In this document: piece after piece, positions 8,286 through 16,671 of the stretch | Layout of the letters: each line of letters opens with the position of its first letter | How positions within the stretch are numbered: the first letter of the stretch is position 1 | From: Alphaproteobacteria bacterium | Lineage (GTDB): Bacteria; Pseudomonadota; Alphaproteobacteria; SHVZ01 | Assembly (NCBI GenBank): GCA_009694025.1 | Contig: SHVZ01000039.1 | Coordinates: 1-33,772 of the forward strand | Reading direction: 5' to 3' | DNA: 33,772 nt | Position numbers and translations under genes: made by a program | The notes under the pieces: model-generated | Seen by the model: only the letters and a program-made list of their open reading frames with translations | The model's database searches: none | Told to the model about the DNA's origin: nothing

Positions 8286-8311
8286 CGGCCCTCCCCCAAG
8301 GAGGGCCGTTT
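8286..8311 (+). terminator. Rho-independent terminator after the small orphan gene
   Basis: A perfect 9-bp stem (CGGCCCTCC at 8286-8294 and GGAGGGCCG at 8300-8308) with a five-base loop is followed by TTT and, after CA, another TTT. It sits 27 nt after the stop codon and insulates the following hicAB unit. Confidence 0.8.
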
Positions 8312-8338
8312 CATTTCGAGGCCGCTTTCCGTCGTACG

Positions 8339-8352
8339 CAACATTTATGTTG
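8339..8352. promoter_or_regulatory. Probable HicB operator (inverted repeat)
   Basis: CAACAT (8339-8344) and ATGTTG (8347-8352) form a perfect inverted repeat with a 2-bp spacer. The right arm runs into the -35 of the hicAB promoter. HicB antitoxins with a C-terminal DNA-binding domain repress their own operon, so this is the best candidate site; binding itself is inferred. Confidence 0.5.
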
Positions 8353-8377
8353 ATGGAGATCCGGCTTCGACCATAAT
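8350..8377 (+). promoter_or_regulatory. hicAB promoter
   Basis: TTGATG (8350-8355) and CATAAT (8372-8377) are spaced 16 bp apart, close to the sigma-70 consensus. The predicted start is only a few bases before the hicA ATG at 8387, so the toxin message would be leaderless or nearly so. No Shine-Dalgarno is seen before hicA. Confidence 0.6.
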
Positions 8378-8386
8378 GTCGGGCCG

Positions 8387-8563
8387 ATGACCCACGACGA
8401 GTTTCGACGTTGGCTCGCACGCCAGGGCGCGCGCTTCGTCGAGGGAACGCTTCACACCAGGGTCTATCTCGACGGGCGCGTCTCGACCCTGCCGCGGCAC
8501 GGCCGGAAGGAAATGCCGGCAGGAACCATGAACGCGATCAGACGGCAGCTCGGGCTCAAATAG
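8387..8563 (+). CDS. hicA: HicA-type mRNA interferase toxin
   Basis: A 58-residue protein, short enough to be missed by length cut-offs. HicA toxins have a double-stranded-RNA-binding-like fold and cleave mRNA using one histidine. The sequence opens MTHDEFRRWLARQGARFVEG, matching the N-terminal helix and turn of HicA, has a candidate catalytic His23 in GTLHTRVYL, and ends with the family pattern HGRKEMPAGTMNAIRRQLGL (compare the usual K-E-x-P-x-G-T-x-x-I-x-x-x-x-G-L). It lies 11 nt upstream of hicB in the usual toxin-first order. No ribosome-binding site precedes it; the promoter is almost adjacent. The histidine assignment follows the family, not direct proof. Confidence 0.85.
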   Translation: MTHDEFRRWLARQGARFVEGTLHTRVYLDGRVSTLPRHGRKEMPAGTMNAIRRQLGLK

Positions 8564-8574
8564 GAACCGTCGAC

Positions 8575-9003
8575 ATGCTCGCCTATCCAGCGATCTTCAC
8601 ATCGGAACCCGAGGGCGGATTCACCGTGACCTTCCGAGACGTGCCGGAGGCCATCACCTGGGGGGGAACCGACGAGGAGGCGACATCGATGGCGGTCGAT
8701 GCCCTGGAAACCGCGCTTTCGATCTACGTCGACGACCGCAGGGATCTGCCTCGCCCAAGCGCCGCGAGGCGGCGGGAGCGGCAGGTACCGCTCTCGGCGC
8801 TCGGGATGGCGAAGGCGTCGCTCTATGCGACGATGCGCCAGCAAAAGGTCGGCAAGGCGGCGCTGGCCCGTCGCCTCCATTGTCATCTGCCGCAGATCGA
8901 CCGGCTTCTCGATTTCTGCCACGCCTCGAAGCTCGCGCAGATCGAGAAAGCGCTGGCGAGTCTCGGCAAGCGGCTCATCGTCGACATTCGCAACGCGGCC
9001 TGA
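8575..9003 (+). CDS. hicB: HicB-type antitoxin with C-terminal DNA-binding domain
   Basis: A 142-residue antitoxin. The N-terminal half has the degenerate RNase H-like HicB fold: MLAYPAIFTSEPEGGFTVTFRDVPEAITWGGTDEEATSMAVDALETAL, with the typical aspartate-proline and threonine positions. After a charged linker (about 55-75), residues about 92-140 (KVGKAALARRLHCHLPQIDRLLDFCHASKLAQIEKALASLGKRL) form a Xre/Cro-like helix-turn-helix. It is expected to neutralise HicA by direct binding and to repress the operon at the inverted repeat upstream. ATG 8575 was chosen by domain alignment; a longer in-frame reading from 8410 overlaps hicA and is rejected. It converges on the TfoX_N gene with a 3-nt gap. 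Confidence 0.88.
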   Translation: MLAYPAIFTSEPEGGFTVTFRDVPEAITWGGTDEEATSMAVDALETALSIYVDDRRDLPRPSAARRRERQVPLSALGMAKASLYATMRQQKVGKAALARRLHCHLPQIDRLLDFCHASKLAQIEKALASLGKRLIVDIRNAA

Positions 9004-9006
9004 GGC

Positions 9007-9387
9007 TCAGACCGCCCGCGCCTTCTTCTTCGGCGCCGGCTTGCGCGGCTTCGCCGGCAACGTCGCCGCGTGCGCCAGGGCGCGGTCGATCCAGCGGCTG
9101 AGCGCCCGTTCGTCGGCGACGAGCGCCGGCGGCAGCACGGCGTAGTCGCGCATGACCCGCCCCTGCATCGGCTCGAACGGCCGAGCCCCGGGCAAGGCGA
9201 GGAGCCGGGCACGATCGGTCTCGGAAAGGCGGAGGATGAAGTCCTCCTGGTGCAGCCCGGCGAACAGCCGCCCGCCGAGGAAGGCCGCGGGATAGCCGAA
9301 CATCTTCCGGCGCTCGACGCCGCGATCGGCCGGGATCGCCCGGTCGAAGAGTTGGATCAACCCAGGCGGTGCCTTCCGCCAGGCCAT
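9007..9387 (-). CDS. TfoX N-terminal domain protein
   Basis: A 126-residue protein consisting of a TfoX_N domain: VERRKMFGYPAAFLGGRLFAGLHQEDFILRLSETDRARLLALPGARPFEP is the typical core with the MFG and G-x-F-A-G motifs. It ends in a lysine/proline-rich basic tail (KPRKPAPKKKARAV). The domain takes its name from the competence regulator TfoX/Sxy, but stand-alone TfoX_N proteins like this one lack the C-terminal half and have no established role in competence. ATG 9387 lies 2 nt after the stop of the DUF899 gene, so it is the last gene of an ArsR-DUF899-TfoX_N operon. Confidence 0.85.
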   Translation of the reverse strand: MAWRKAPPGLIQLFDRAIPADRGVERRKMFGYPAAFLGGRLFAGLHQEDFILRLSETDRARLLALPGARPFEPMQGRVMRDYAVLPPALVADERALSRWIDRALAHAATLPAKPRKPAPKKKARAV

Positions 9388-9389
9388 GG

Positions 9390-9971
9390 CTAACGGCGAC
9401 GAGGGTACTTGTACTTGGGCGACCATGCGCCGGGGCCCTCCGGCAGCAGGTCGAAGAAATGCCAAACAGCCGAGAAGTCGTCGCCGGGGCCGCAGGCGGT
9501 GTCGGAGACGCGGAGGATTTTCTTGCCCTTGCGGCGGAAGACGGAGACGCCGGGCACCCAGCCCTTCTCCTCGGAGCCGTAGCCCAAGTCCTTGGCGAAG
9601 CGCGTGCCTTTGTGGCTCACCATCGGAAAACGCCAGCCGCGGCTCTTGGCGAACTTCTTCTGGACGGCCGGCGCGTCCGGGCTCGAGACGGCGAAGGCGG
9701 CGCGGTCGGCGAGATGGTCGTAGACGCCGTTGTAGCCGTCCGCCCACAGCGTGCAATAGACGCAGGACCGGCCCATGTTGTGGATGACAATGAGCTCGTT
9801 CTTGTCGCCGAAAAGCTCCGACAGCATCACCTCTCCCTTGGCTCCGGCGAGCGCGTAGTCGGCGACCTGCTCGGGCTCGAGCGCGGCCTGGACCGTCCGC
9901 ATCTTCCGGCGGATCGACGTGATCGCCTTGCGGAAGCCCTCGAGACGTTTGGTTCCTTCGGCGTATCTCAT
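9390..9971 (-). CDS. DUF899 thioredoxin-like protein
   Basis: A 193-residue protein of the DUF899 family, which has a thioredoxin-like fold. The key segment is ELIVIHNMGRSCVYCTLWADGYNGVYDHLADRAAFAVSSPD, with a CxxC pair at Cys70 and Cys73. The C-terminal part (GVSVFRRKGKKILRVSDTACGPGDDFSAVWHFFDLLPEG) is also characteristic. Biochemical function is unassigned; a redox role is suggested only by the fold and the CxxC. ATG 9971 overlaps the ArsR stop in an ATGA arrangement, so translation is coupled to the regulator. Soluble, probably cytosolic. Confidence 0.88.
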   Translation of the reverse strand: MRYAEGTKRLEGFRKAITSIRRKMRTVQAALEPEQVADYALAGAKGEVMLSELFGDKNELIVIHNMGRSCVYCTLWADGYNGVYDHLADRAAFAVSSPDAPAVQKKFAKSRGWRFPMVSHKGTRFAKDLGYGSEEKGWVPGVSVFRRKGKKILRVSDTACGPGDDFSAVWHFFDLLPEGPGAWSPKYKYPRRR

Positions 9972-10378
9972 GCCTTGTCTCCTGGTCGGCGGCGGACGCC
10001 GGGGCGCGAGGTCTCGCCGAGCCAGGCGGCGAGCATCTCGAACTGCGTCTGCCAATATTTAGTGTAGCGGTTGATCCAGACGGCGGCGGCGAAGATCGGC
10101 CCGACCTCGAGGTTGCAGCGGCTGATGCGCCCGGTCCGCTCCTGGCGGATGAGGCCGGCCTGGACCAGCACCTGGATATGGCGGGAGACCGCCTGCAGCG
10201 AGATCGCGAACGGCCGGGCCAGCTCCGAGACCAGCAGCGGCGCCTCGTCCAGCCTGGCGAGGATGGCGCGCCGGACCGGATCGGAAAGCGCGAAGAAGAC
10301 CCGGTCGAGCCTGACCGACTCCAGGCTCTCCGCCGTCTCCCTGGCCGCGTCGATGAGCGCCGCCTTGGCTGATGCCAT
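9968..10378 (-). CDS. ArsR-family winged-helix transcriptional regulator
   Basis: A 136-residue regulator with an ArsR-type winged helix: VFFALSDPVRRAILARLDEAPLLVSELARPFAISLQAVSRHIQVLVQAGLIRQERTGRISRCNLE (about 27-91), the recognition helix being SLQAVSRHIQVLVQAG. It lacks the metal-binding ELCVCDL motif of arsenic or cadmium sensors, so it belongs to the non-metal group often paired with SRPBCC or DUF899 genes. It leads the operon with DUF899 and TfoX_N. A perfect 15-bp palindrome and a second inverted repeat lie just upstream of its start codon and are likely its own operator. The effector is unknown. Confidence 0.87.
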   Translation of the reverse strand: MASAKAALIDAARETAESLESVRLDRVFFALSDPVRRAILARLDEAPLLVSELARPFAISLQAVSRHIQVLVQAGLIRQERTGRISRCNLEVGPIFAAAVWINRYTKYWQTQFEMLAAWLGETSRPGVRRRPGDKA

Positions 10379-10388
10379 GTGGCCAGAC

Positions 10389-10415
10389 TATCAACCCAGG
10401 GATTGATAATCAATC
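10389..10415. promoter_or_regulatory. Operator/promoter region of the ArsR operon
   Basis: GATTGAT-A-ATCAATC (10401-10415) is a perfect palindrome. An overlapping pair, TATCAA at 10389-10394 and TTGATA at 10403-10408, forms a second inverted repeat spaced by 8 bp. This AT-rich island lies 11-37 nt before the arsR start in otherwise GC-rich DNA, where the promoter must be. Binding by the neighbouring ArsR protein is inferred. Confidence 0.6.
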
Positions 10416-10425
10416 AATTCGTTGC

Positions 10426-11478
10426 TTAACCCTTCGCTGCCTCGCCGCGCTCGCGGGCCAGCAAGGCCTGTTTCCGTTTCGCCCCCCAGCGGTAGCCGCC
10501 GAGGTCGCCGTCGGCACGCACGACCCGGTGACATGGGACGATGAGCGGCACCGGGTTGGTGGCGCACGCCCTGGCGACGGCGCGAACCGCCTTCGGGTTG
10601 CCGATGCGCTGGGCGATGTCCTTGTAGCTGGCGGTCCGGCCGGCCGGGATGCGCTGCAGCTCCTGCCAGACCCGGCGCTGGAAGGCGGTCGCGCGCACGT
10701 CGGTCGGCAACGCCAGGTGCGGCAGCTTGCCGGAGAGGTGGCGGACGATCGGCTCGACATAGGCGCCGAGCCCGGCCTCGTCGCGCGCGAGATCGGCGCC
10801 GGGGAATTCGGTCCTGAGCTCGCGGGCGAGCCGGCCCTCGTCGTCGCCAAGCGCGATCATGCAGACGCCGCGCTCGGTCGCCGCCACCAGCAGGAGGTCG
10901 AGCGGCGACCTCCTTATGGCGAAGCGGACGGCCTCGCCGACCCCGCCCTTCTTGTAGCGGGCCGGCGTCATGCCGAGCTCGGCCCTGGCGTTCTCGTAGA
11001 GGCGGCTGGCCGAGCCGTAGCCGGCGCCGTACATCGCCTGGGCCACCGGCTCGCCCTTCTTCAGGTCCGCCTTGAGGCGCTGGATGCGCCGGGCCTCGCC
11101 ATAGGCCCTGGGGCTGACGCCGACGAACTCGGTGAACAGGCGCTGCAGGTGGTGCGGGCTGATGCCGACGGCGCGGCCGAGGACGGGGAGCGTCGGGATG
11201 CTCTCGGCCGCGTCGATCAGACGGGCGGCCTTACGGATGGCGGCGACCCTCGGATCGGCGGCCTCGGCGCGGTCCGGACGGCAGCGCTTGCAGGCGCGGT
11301 AGCCCGCCTGCTCGGCCGCCTCGGGCAGCGGGTAGAAGCAGACATTCTCGCGCTTCGGGCGCCGGGCCGGGCAGGACGGCTTGCAATAGATGCCGGTCGA
11401 GGTGACGGCGACGACGAAATTCCCGTCGGCACCGGCGTCCCTCGCCTCGAAGGCGGTCCAGCGCTGGTTCGAATCCAT
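10426..11478 (-). CDS. ada: Ada-type methylated-DNA repair protein and transcriptional activator
   Basis: A 350-residue bifunctional protein. The N-terminal Ada zinc domain has the motif STGIYCKPSCPARRP followed by ACKRC (Cys32, 36, 63, 66); one of these accepts methyl groups from DNA phosphotriesters. An AraC-type helix-turn-helix follows (about 85-175, with LPVLGRAVGISPHHLQRLFTEFVGVSPRAY). The C-terminal O6-methylguanine methyltransferase domain has VPCHRVV with acceptor Cys316 and the arginine-finger region ATAFQRRVWQELQRIPAGRTASY. The start at ATG 11478 is supported by GGAG spaced six bases upstream; an ATG four codons earlier overlaps that site. It is probably autoregulated through methylation of the N-terminal domain, as in the family. 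Confidence 0.92.
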   Translation of the reverse strand: MDSNQRWTAFEARDAGADGNFVVAVTSTGIYCKPSCPARRPKRENVCFYPLPEAAEQAGYRACKRCRPDRAEAADPRVAAIRKAARLIDAAESIPTLPVLGRAVGISPHHLQRLFTEFVGVSPRAYGEARRIQRLKADLKKGEPVAQAMYGAGYGSASRLYENARAELGMTPARYKKGGVGEAVRFAIRRSPLDLLLVAATERGVCMIALGDDEGRLARELRTEFPGADLARDEAGLGAYVEPIVRHLSGKLPHLALPTDVRATAFQRRVWQELQRIPAGRTASYKDIAQRIGNPKAVRAVARACATNPVPLIVPCHRVVRADGDLGGYRWGAKRKQALLARERGEAAKG

Positions 11479-11530
11479 GGCGGTCTCCATGACCTAAATC
11501 TAGGCCTCCCGGTCCCGGCTCGCTATCCGA

Positions 11531-11544
11531 TGCTTGCGCTGAAT
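11531..11544 (-). promoter_or_regulatory. Weak Ada-box-like sequence upstream of ada
   Basis: Read on the minus strand the sequence is ATTCAGCGCAAGCA, sharing AGCGCA with the E. coli Ada box (AAAGCGCA). It lies about 50 nt before the ada start codon. The match is short and could be chance. Confidence 0.25.
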
Positions 11545-11576
11545 AGCTCTTCTTAGGCGTCACGCACCCGTCATAT

Positions 11577-11597
11577 GATGGCAAGAGTAACGCCATC
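11577..11597. promoter_or_regulatory. Inverted repeat in the ugp upstream region
   Basis: GATGGC (11577-11582) and GCCATC (11592-11597) are separated by 9 bp, adjacent to the 8-bp palindrome TCATATGA (11571-11578). The site is about 50 nt upstream of ugpB in the ada/ugpB divergent region and may bind a regulator of the transporter. It does not match the Pho-box direct-repeat pattern. Confidence 0.35.
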
Positions 11598-11646
11598 GAA
11601 TGGCCGCATAACAGGCCAACCAGGCTGAACCCAAGGGAGACCGCCC

Positions 11647-12966
11647 ATGACGTCGCGCAGAATCGTCCTCGCCCTCATGACCGGAGCCGCGATCGGGCTC
11701 TCGGCCGGCGCCGCCAGCGCCCAGACCGAGATCCAGTGGTGGCACTCGATGACCGGCGCCAACAACGACGTCGTCAACAAGCTCGCCGACGACTTCAACA
11801 AGGCCCAGAAGGACTACAAGATCGTAGCGAGCTTCAAGGGCAGCTATGCCGACTCGATGAACGCCGGCATCGCCGCGTTCCGCGCCGGCAACGCGCCGCA
11901 CGTCCTGCAGGTCTTCGAGGTCGGCACCGCGACCATGATGGGCGCCAAGGGCGCGATCAAGCCGGTGCAAGAGATGATGAAGGAGGCGGGCGAGACGTTC
12001 GACCCGAACGCCTACCTCCCGGCGATCGCCGGATACTACTCGACGGTGAAGGGCGAGATGCTGTCGTTCCCCTTCAACAGCTCGTCCACGGTGATGTGGT
12101 ACAATAGGGATTCCTTCAAGAAGGCGGGCCTCGACCCGGACAAGCCGCCGAAGACCTGGCCCGAGACCATCGACCACGCCAAGAAGCTGAAGGCGGCCGG
12201 GATCTCCTGCCCGCTCTCCAACGCCTGGGTCACCTGGGTGCTGATCGAGCAGCTCTCGGCCTGGCACAACGTGCCGCTCGCCACCAAGGCCAACGGCCTC
12301 GACGGCTTCGACGCCGTGCTCAACTTCAACGGTCCGGTCCATGTCCGGATGATCGAGACGCTGGCGCAGCTCCAGAAGGACAAGATCTACGACTATGCCG
12401 GCCGCACCAACACCGGCGAGGGTCGCTTCACCTCAGGCGAATGCGCGATCTTCCTCACCTCCTCGGCCTTCTACGGCAACATCAAGGCCAACGCCAAGTT
12501 CGACTTCGGCAACGCGCCGATGCCGTATTGGCCGGACGTGGCCGGCGCGCCGCAGAACTCGATCATCGGTGGCGCATCCCTGTGGGTGATGGGCGGCAAG
12601 AAGGCGGACGAGTACAAGGGCGTCGCCAGGTTCTTCACCTTCCTCTCCGACACCGACCGCCAGGCCAATCTGCACCAGGTCTCGGGCTACCTGCCGATCA
12701 CCAAGGCCGCCTACGAGAAGACCAAGGCCGACGGCTTCTATAAAGCCAACCCGATGCTCGAGACGCCGCTGATCGAGCTCAACAACAAGCCGCCGACCGA
12801 GAACTCGCGCGGGCTCCGGCTCGGCGACATGGTCCGGATGCGCGACGTCTGGGCGGAGGAGATCGAGGCGGCGCTCAACGGCACCAAGACCGCCAAGGCC
12901 GCTCTGGACACCGCCGTGGAGCGCGGCAACCAGATGCTGCGCCAGTTCGAGCGCACCAACCGCTAG
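11647..12966 (+). CDS. ugpB: Glycerol-3-phosphate-type ABC transporter, periplasmic binding protein UgpB
   Basis: A 439-residue extracytoplasmic solute-binding protein (family 1). The signal peptide is clear: a basic start MTSRR, a hydrophobic core, and a cleavage site after ASA near residue 25. The mature protein starts with the typical IQWWHSMTGANNDVVNKLADDFNK, and contains NSSSTVMWYNRDSFKKAGLDPDKPPKTW and SIIGGASLWVMGGK, as in UgpB proteins that bind sn-glycerol-3-phosphate or glycerophosphodiesters. A good Shine-Dalgarno (AAGGGAG) precedes the ATG. It is the first gene of ugpBAEC and is followed by a strong hairpin, which would allow more binding protein than permease to be made. Related polyol substrates cannot be excluded. 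Confidence 0.92.
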   Translation: MTSRRIVLALMTGAAIGLSAGAASAQTEIQWWHSMTGANNDVVNKLADDFNKAQKDYKIVASFKGSYADSMNAGIAAFRAGNAPHVLQVFEVGTATMMGAKGAIKPVQEMMKEAGETFDPNAYLPAIAGYYSTVKGEMLSFPFNSSSTVMWYNRDSFKKAGLDPDKPPKTWPETIDHAKKLKAAGISCPLSNAWVTWVLIEQLSAWHNVPLATKANGLDGFDAVLNFNGPVHVRMIETLAQLQKDKIYDYAGRTNTGEGRFTSGECAIFLTSSAFYGNIKANAKFDFGNAPMPYWPDVAGAPQNSIIGGASLWVMGGKKADEYKGVARFFTFLSDTDRQANLHQVSGYLPITKAAYEKTKADGFYKANPMLETPLIELNNKPPTENSRGLRLGDMVRMRDVWAEEIEAALNGTKTAKAALDTAVERGNQMLRQFERTNR

Positions 12967-12975
12967 ATCGGAAGA

Positions 12976-13005
12976 GCGGGGCCGGATCGGCCGGCCCCGC
13001 CTTCA
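12976..13005 (+). terminator. Strong intra-operon hairpin between ugpB and ugpA
   Basis: A perfect 10-bp stem (GCGGGGCCGG at 12976-12985, CCGGCCCCGC at 12991-13000) with a five-base loop is followed by CTTCATTT, a poor U-tract. It probably acts as a partial terminator or a 3'-end stabiliser for ugpB mRNA, a common arrangement after binding-protein genes. Confidence 0.7.
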
Positions 13006-13020
13006 TTTCCGGAATTCCCA

Positions 13021-13899
13021 ATGCAGAAGGTCGGGTTCAAGGGGAGGTTTTTCCCCTACGTGCTGATCGCCCCGCAGATCCTGATCACGCTCGTCTTCTT
13101 CTACTGGCCGGCGAGCCAGGCGGTCTGGCAGTCCTTCCTGATCCAGGACGCCTTCGGCACCCGCGTCGAGTTCGTCTGGTTCGAGAACTACGAGACCCTG
13201 TTCTCCGATCCCCTCTACTTCAACGCGCTGGTGGTGACCGTCGTCTTCTCGACCACGGTCGCGGCATTGTCGCTGGGCTTCGCCCTCCTGCTCGCGGTCA
13301 TGGCCGACCGGCAGATCCGCGGCGCCAGGGCCTACAAGACCTTCCTCATCTGGCCTTACGCCGTCGCCCCGGCGGTTGCCGGCGTCCTCTGGCTCTTCAT
13401 GTTCCAGCCCTCGCTCGGCATCGTCGCCCAGCAACTGAAGCGCATGGGCGTCGACTGGAACTACCTCCTCGACGGCCGGCAGGCGATGACGCTGGTGATC
13501 CTGGCCTCGGCTTGGAAGCAGATCAGCTACAATTTCCTGTTCTTCCTCGCCGGCCTGCAGTCGATCCCGCGCTCGGTGATCGAGGCCGCCGCCATCGACG
13601 GCGCCGGTCCCGGGCGGCGGTTCTGGACCATCGTCTTTCCGCTGCTCTCGCCGACCGCCTTCTTCCTTCTGGTGGTCAACATCGTCTATGTCTTCTTCGA
13701 CACCTTCGGCATCATCGACGCGGTCACGCTCGGCGGCCCGGCCAAGGCGACGGAGACGCTGGTCTATAAAGTCTACTCCGACGGCCGCCTTGGCGGCGAC
13801 CTCGGCGGCTCCGCGGCCCAATCGGTGATCCTGATGGCGATCGTCATCACTTTGACCGCGGTCCAGTTCAAATACGTCGAGCGGAAGGTGCATTACTGA
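13021..13899 (+). CDS. ugpA: Glycerol-3-phosphate-type ABC transporter permease UgpA
   Basis: A 292-residue inner-membrane permease with six hydrophobic helices. The cytoplasmic coupling (EAA) loop reads [29 protein letters not shown], which docks onto the ATPase. The N terminus ([46 protein letters not shown]) is typical of UgpA. It forms a heterodimer with UgpE. It starts 54 nt after ugpB, downstream of the hairpin, with a weak ribosome-binding site. Its TGA overlaps the ugpE ATG by one base (TGATG). Confidence 0.92.
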   Translation: MQKVGFKGRFFPYVLIAPQILITLVFFYWPASQAVWQSFLIQDAFGTRVEFVWFENYETLFSDPLYFNALVVTVVFSTTVAALSLGFALLLAVMADRQIRGARAYKTFLIWPYAVAPAVAGVLWLFMFQPSLGIVAQQLKRMGVDWNYLLDGRQAMTLVILASAWKQISYNFLFFLAGLQSIPRSVIEAAAIDGAGPGRRFWTIVFPLLSPTAFFLLVVNIVYVFFDTFGIIDAVTLGGPAKATETLVYKVYSDGRLGGDLGGSAAQSVILMAIVITLTAVQFKYVERKVHY

Positions 13900-14747
13900 T
13901 GGTCGAGCGCCGGCCGCTCCTGGACCTGATGGCGCATCTGGTGCTGCTCGCCGGCATCGCCATCGTGGCATTCCCCGTCTACATCACCTTCGTCGCCTCG
14001 ACCCGGGACGCGACCGACATCATCCACGGCACCATGCCGCTCTATCCCGGCACCGACTTCGTCGCCAACTACATGGGCGCCCTGTTCCAGGGCTCGCAGC
14101 GCCTGCGGACCACCGCCGTCTCGACGATGATGTTGAACTCGCTGGTGATGGCGTTGACGATCGCGATCGGCAAGATCGTGATCTCCATCGTCTCGGCCTA
14201 CGCCATCGTCTACTTCCGCTTCCCGCTCCGGATGGCCGCCTTCTGGATGATCTTCGTCACCCTGATGCTGCCGGTCGAGGTCAGGATCTACCCGACCTTC
14301 AAGATCGTCGCCGATCTCGGCATGATCGATTCCTACGCCGGCCTCACCATCCCGCTGATCGCCTCGGCGACCGCGACGCTCCTCTTCCGCCAGTTCTTCA
14401 TGACGATCCCGGACGAGCTGGTCGAGGCCTCGAAGATGGACGGCGCCGGACCCGTCCGCTTCTTCATCGACACCGCGCTGCCGCTGTCCAGGACCAACAT
14501 CGCGGCGCTGTTCGTCATCCTCTTCATCTACGGCTGGAACCAGTACCTCTGGCCGCTGCTGGTCACCAATTCGGCGACCATGGACACCATCGTCATCGGC
14601 ATCAAGCGGATGATCGTGACCTCCGACGCCCAGACCGAGTGGCATATCGTCATGGCGACCGCCATGCTCGCGATGGCGCCACCGGTCGCGGTCGTGCTCT
14701 TCATGCAGCGCTGGTTCGTCAAGGGTCTGGTCGAGAGCGAGAAGTGA
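13899..14747 (+). CDS. ugpE: Glycerol-3-phosphate-type ABC transporter permease UgpE
   Basis: A 282-residue inner-membrane permease with six helices, partner of UgpA. The EAA loop is VEASKMDGAGPVRFFIDTALPLSRTNIAALFVI. The first periplasmic loop starts with VAFPVYITFVASTRDATDIIHGTMPLYPG, a pattern typical of UgpE. The start overlaps the ugpA stop by one nucleotide, indicating coupled translation and equal amounts of the two permeases. The next gene, ugpC, follows after 12 nt. Confidence 0.92.
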   Translation: MVERRPLLDLMAHLVLLAGIAIVAFPVYITFVASTRDATDIIHGTMPLYPGTDFVANYMGALFQGSQRLRTTAVSTMMLNSLVMALTIAIGKIVISIVSAYAIVYFRFPLRMAAFWMIFVTLMLPVEVRIYPTFKIVADLGMIDSYAGLTIPLIASATATLLFRQFFMTIPDELVEASKMDGAGPVRFFIDTALPLSRTNIAALFVILFIYGWNQYLWPLLVTNSATMDTIVIGIKRMIVTSDAQTEWHIVMATAMLAMAPPVAVVLFMQRWFVKGLVESEK

Positions 14748-14759
14748 GGAGCTGAAGAC

Positions 14760-15815
<1,056 letters not shown>

Positions 15816-15818
15816 CCC

Positions 15819-16658
15819 TTGACCCGCTTCGCCTACCGCCAGGTCGACGTCTTCAGCGCCACCGCGCTCAAAGGGAATCCGCTCGGCGTGGTCATCGGCG
15901 CCGACGGCCTCAGCGACAGGCAGATGGCGGCCTTCGCCAACTGGACCAATCTCAGCGAAACCACCTTCCTGCTGGAGCCGACGACGAAGGACGCCGACTA
16001 TCGCGTCCGCATCTTCACGGTGGCGCGCGAGCTGCCCTTCGCCGGCCATCCGACGCTCGGCACCTGCCATGTCTGGCTCGCCGCGGGCGGCAAGCCCCGC
16101 CGGTCCGAGGTCGTGCAGGAATGCGGCGCCGGTCTCATCCGCCTCCGGCGAGACGGGACACGCCTCGCCTTCGCCGCCCCACCGCTCAAGCGCAGCGGCG
16201 CGGTCGAGGCCGACGTGCTGGCGCTGATCGCGCGCGCGCTCAGGATCGCGCCGGGCGCGATCCACGCCTCCAACTGGGTGGACAACGGCCCGGGCTTCGT
16301 CGCGGTGCTGCTGGCATCGCGGGCGGAGGTGCTGGCTCTCAAGCCGGACTTCGCCGCCATGGGCGATATCCGGATCGGCGTCGTCGGGCCGTGGCAGGGG
16401 ACCGACGGCACCGAGGCCCAGCTCGAGGTCCGCGCCTTCGTCCCGGGCGAAGGCGTGCATGAGGATCCGGTCACCGGCAGCCTGAATGCCGGCCTCGGCC
16501 AATGGCTGATCGGCGCCGGGATCGCGCCCGAACGCTATGTCGCCGCCCAAGGCACCGCGCTCGGCCGCGCCGGGCGCGTCCACGTCGAGAAGATCGGCGA
16601 GGACGTCTGGGTCGGCGGCGAGACCGTGACTTGCATCGAGGGCACGGTCACGCTCTGA
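15819..16658 (+). CDS. PhzF-family epimerase/isomerase
   Basis: A 279-residue protein of the PhzF family, whose two similar halves form a diaminopimelate-epimerase-like fold. Family signatures are visible: RQVDVFSATALKGNPLGVV at 7-25, catalytic Glu47 in NLSETTFLL, ELPFAGHPTLGTCHVW at 71-86, and EDPVTGSLNAGLG in the second half. The natural reaction of most members is unknown; phenazine synthesis is not implied, since no other phz gene is present. Translation starts at TTG, 3 nt after the ugpC stop, so it is co-transcribed and probably coupled with the transporter operon. No ATG fits the conserved N terminus. Confidence 0.85.
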   Translation: MTRFAYRQVDVFSATALKGNPLGVVIGADGLSDRQMAAFANWTNLSETTFLLEPTTKDADYRVRIFTVARELPFAGHPTLGTCHVWLAAGGKPRRSEVVQECGAGLIRLRRDGTRLAFAAPPLKRSGAVEADVLALIARALRIAPGAIHASNWVDNGPGFVAVLLASRAEVLALKPDFAAMGDIRIGVVGPWQGTDGTEAQLEVRAFVPGEGVHEDPVTGSLNAGLGQWLIGAGIAPERYVAAQGTALGRAGRVHVEKIGEDVWVGGETVTCIEGTVTL

Positions 16659-16671
16659 CGCGTTCGTCTGG

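Noticed and set aside
15819-16658. The PhzF homologue as evidence of phenazine synthesis.
   Set aside because: No other phz gene is present, and the family is widespread with mostly unknown reactions.
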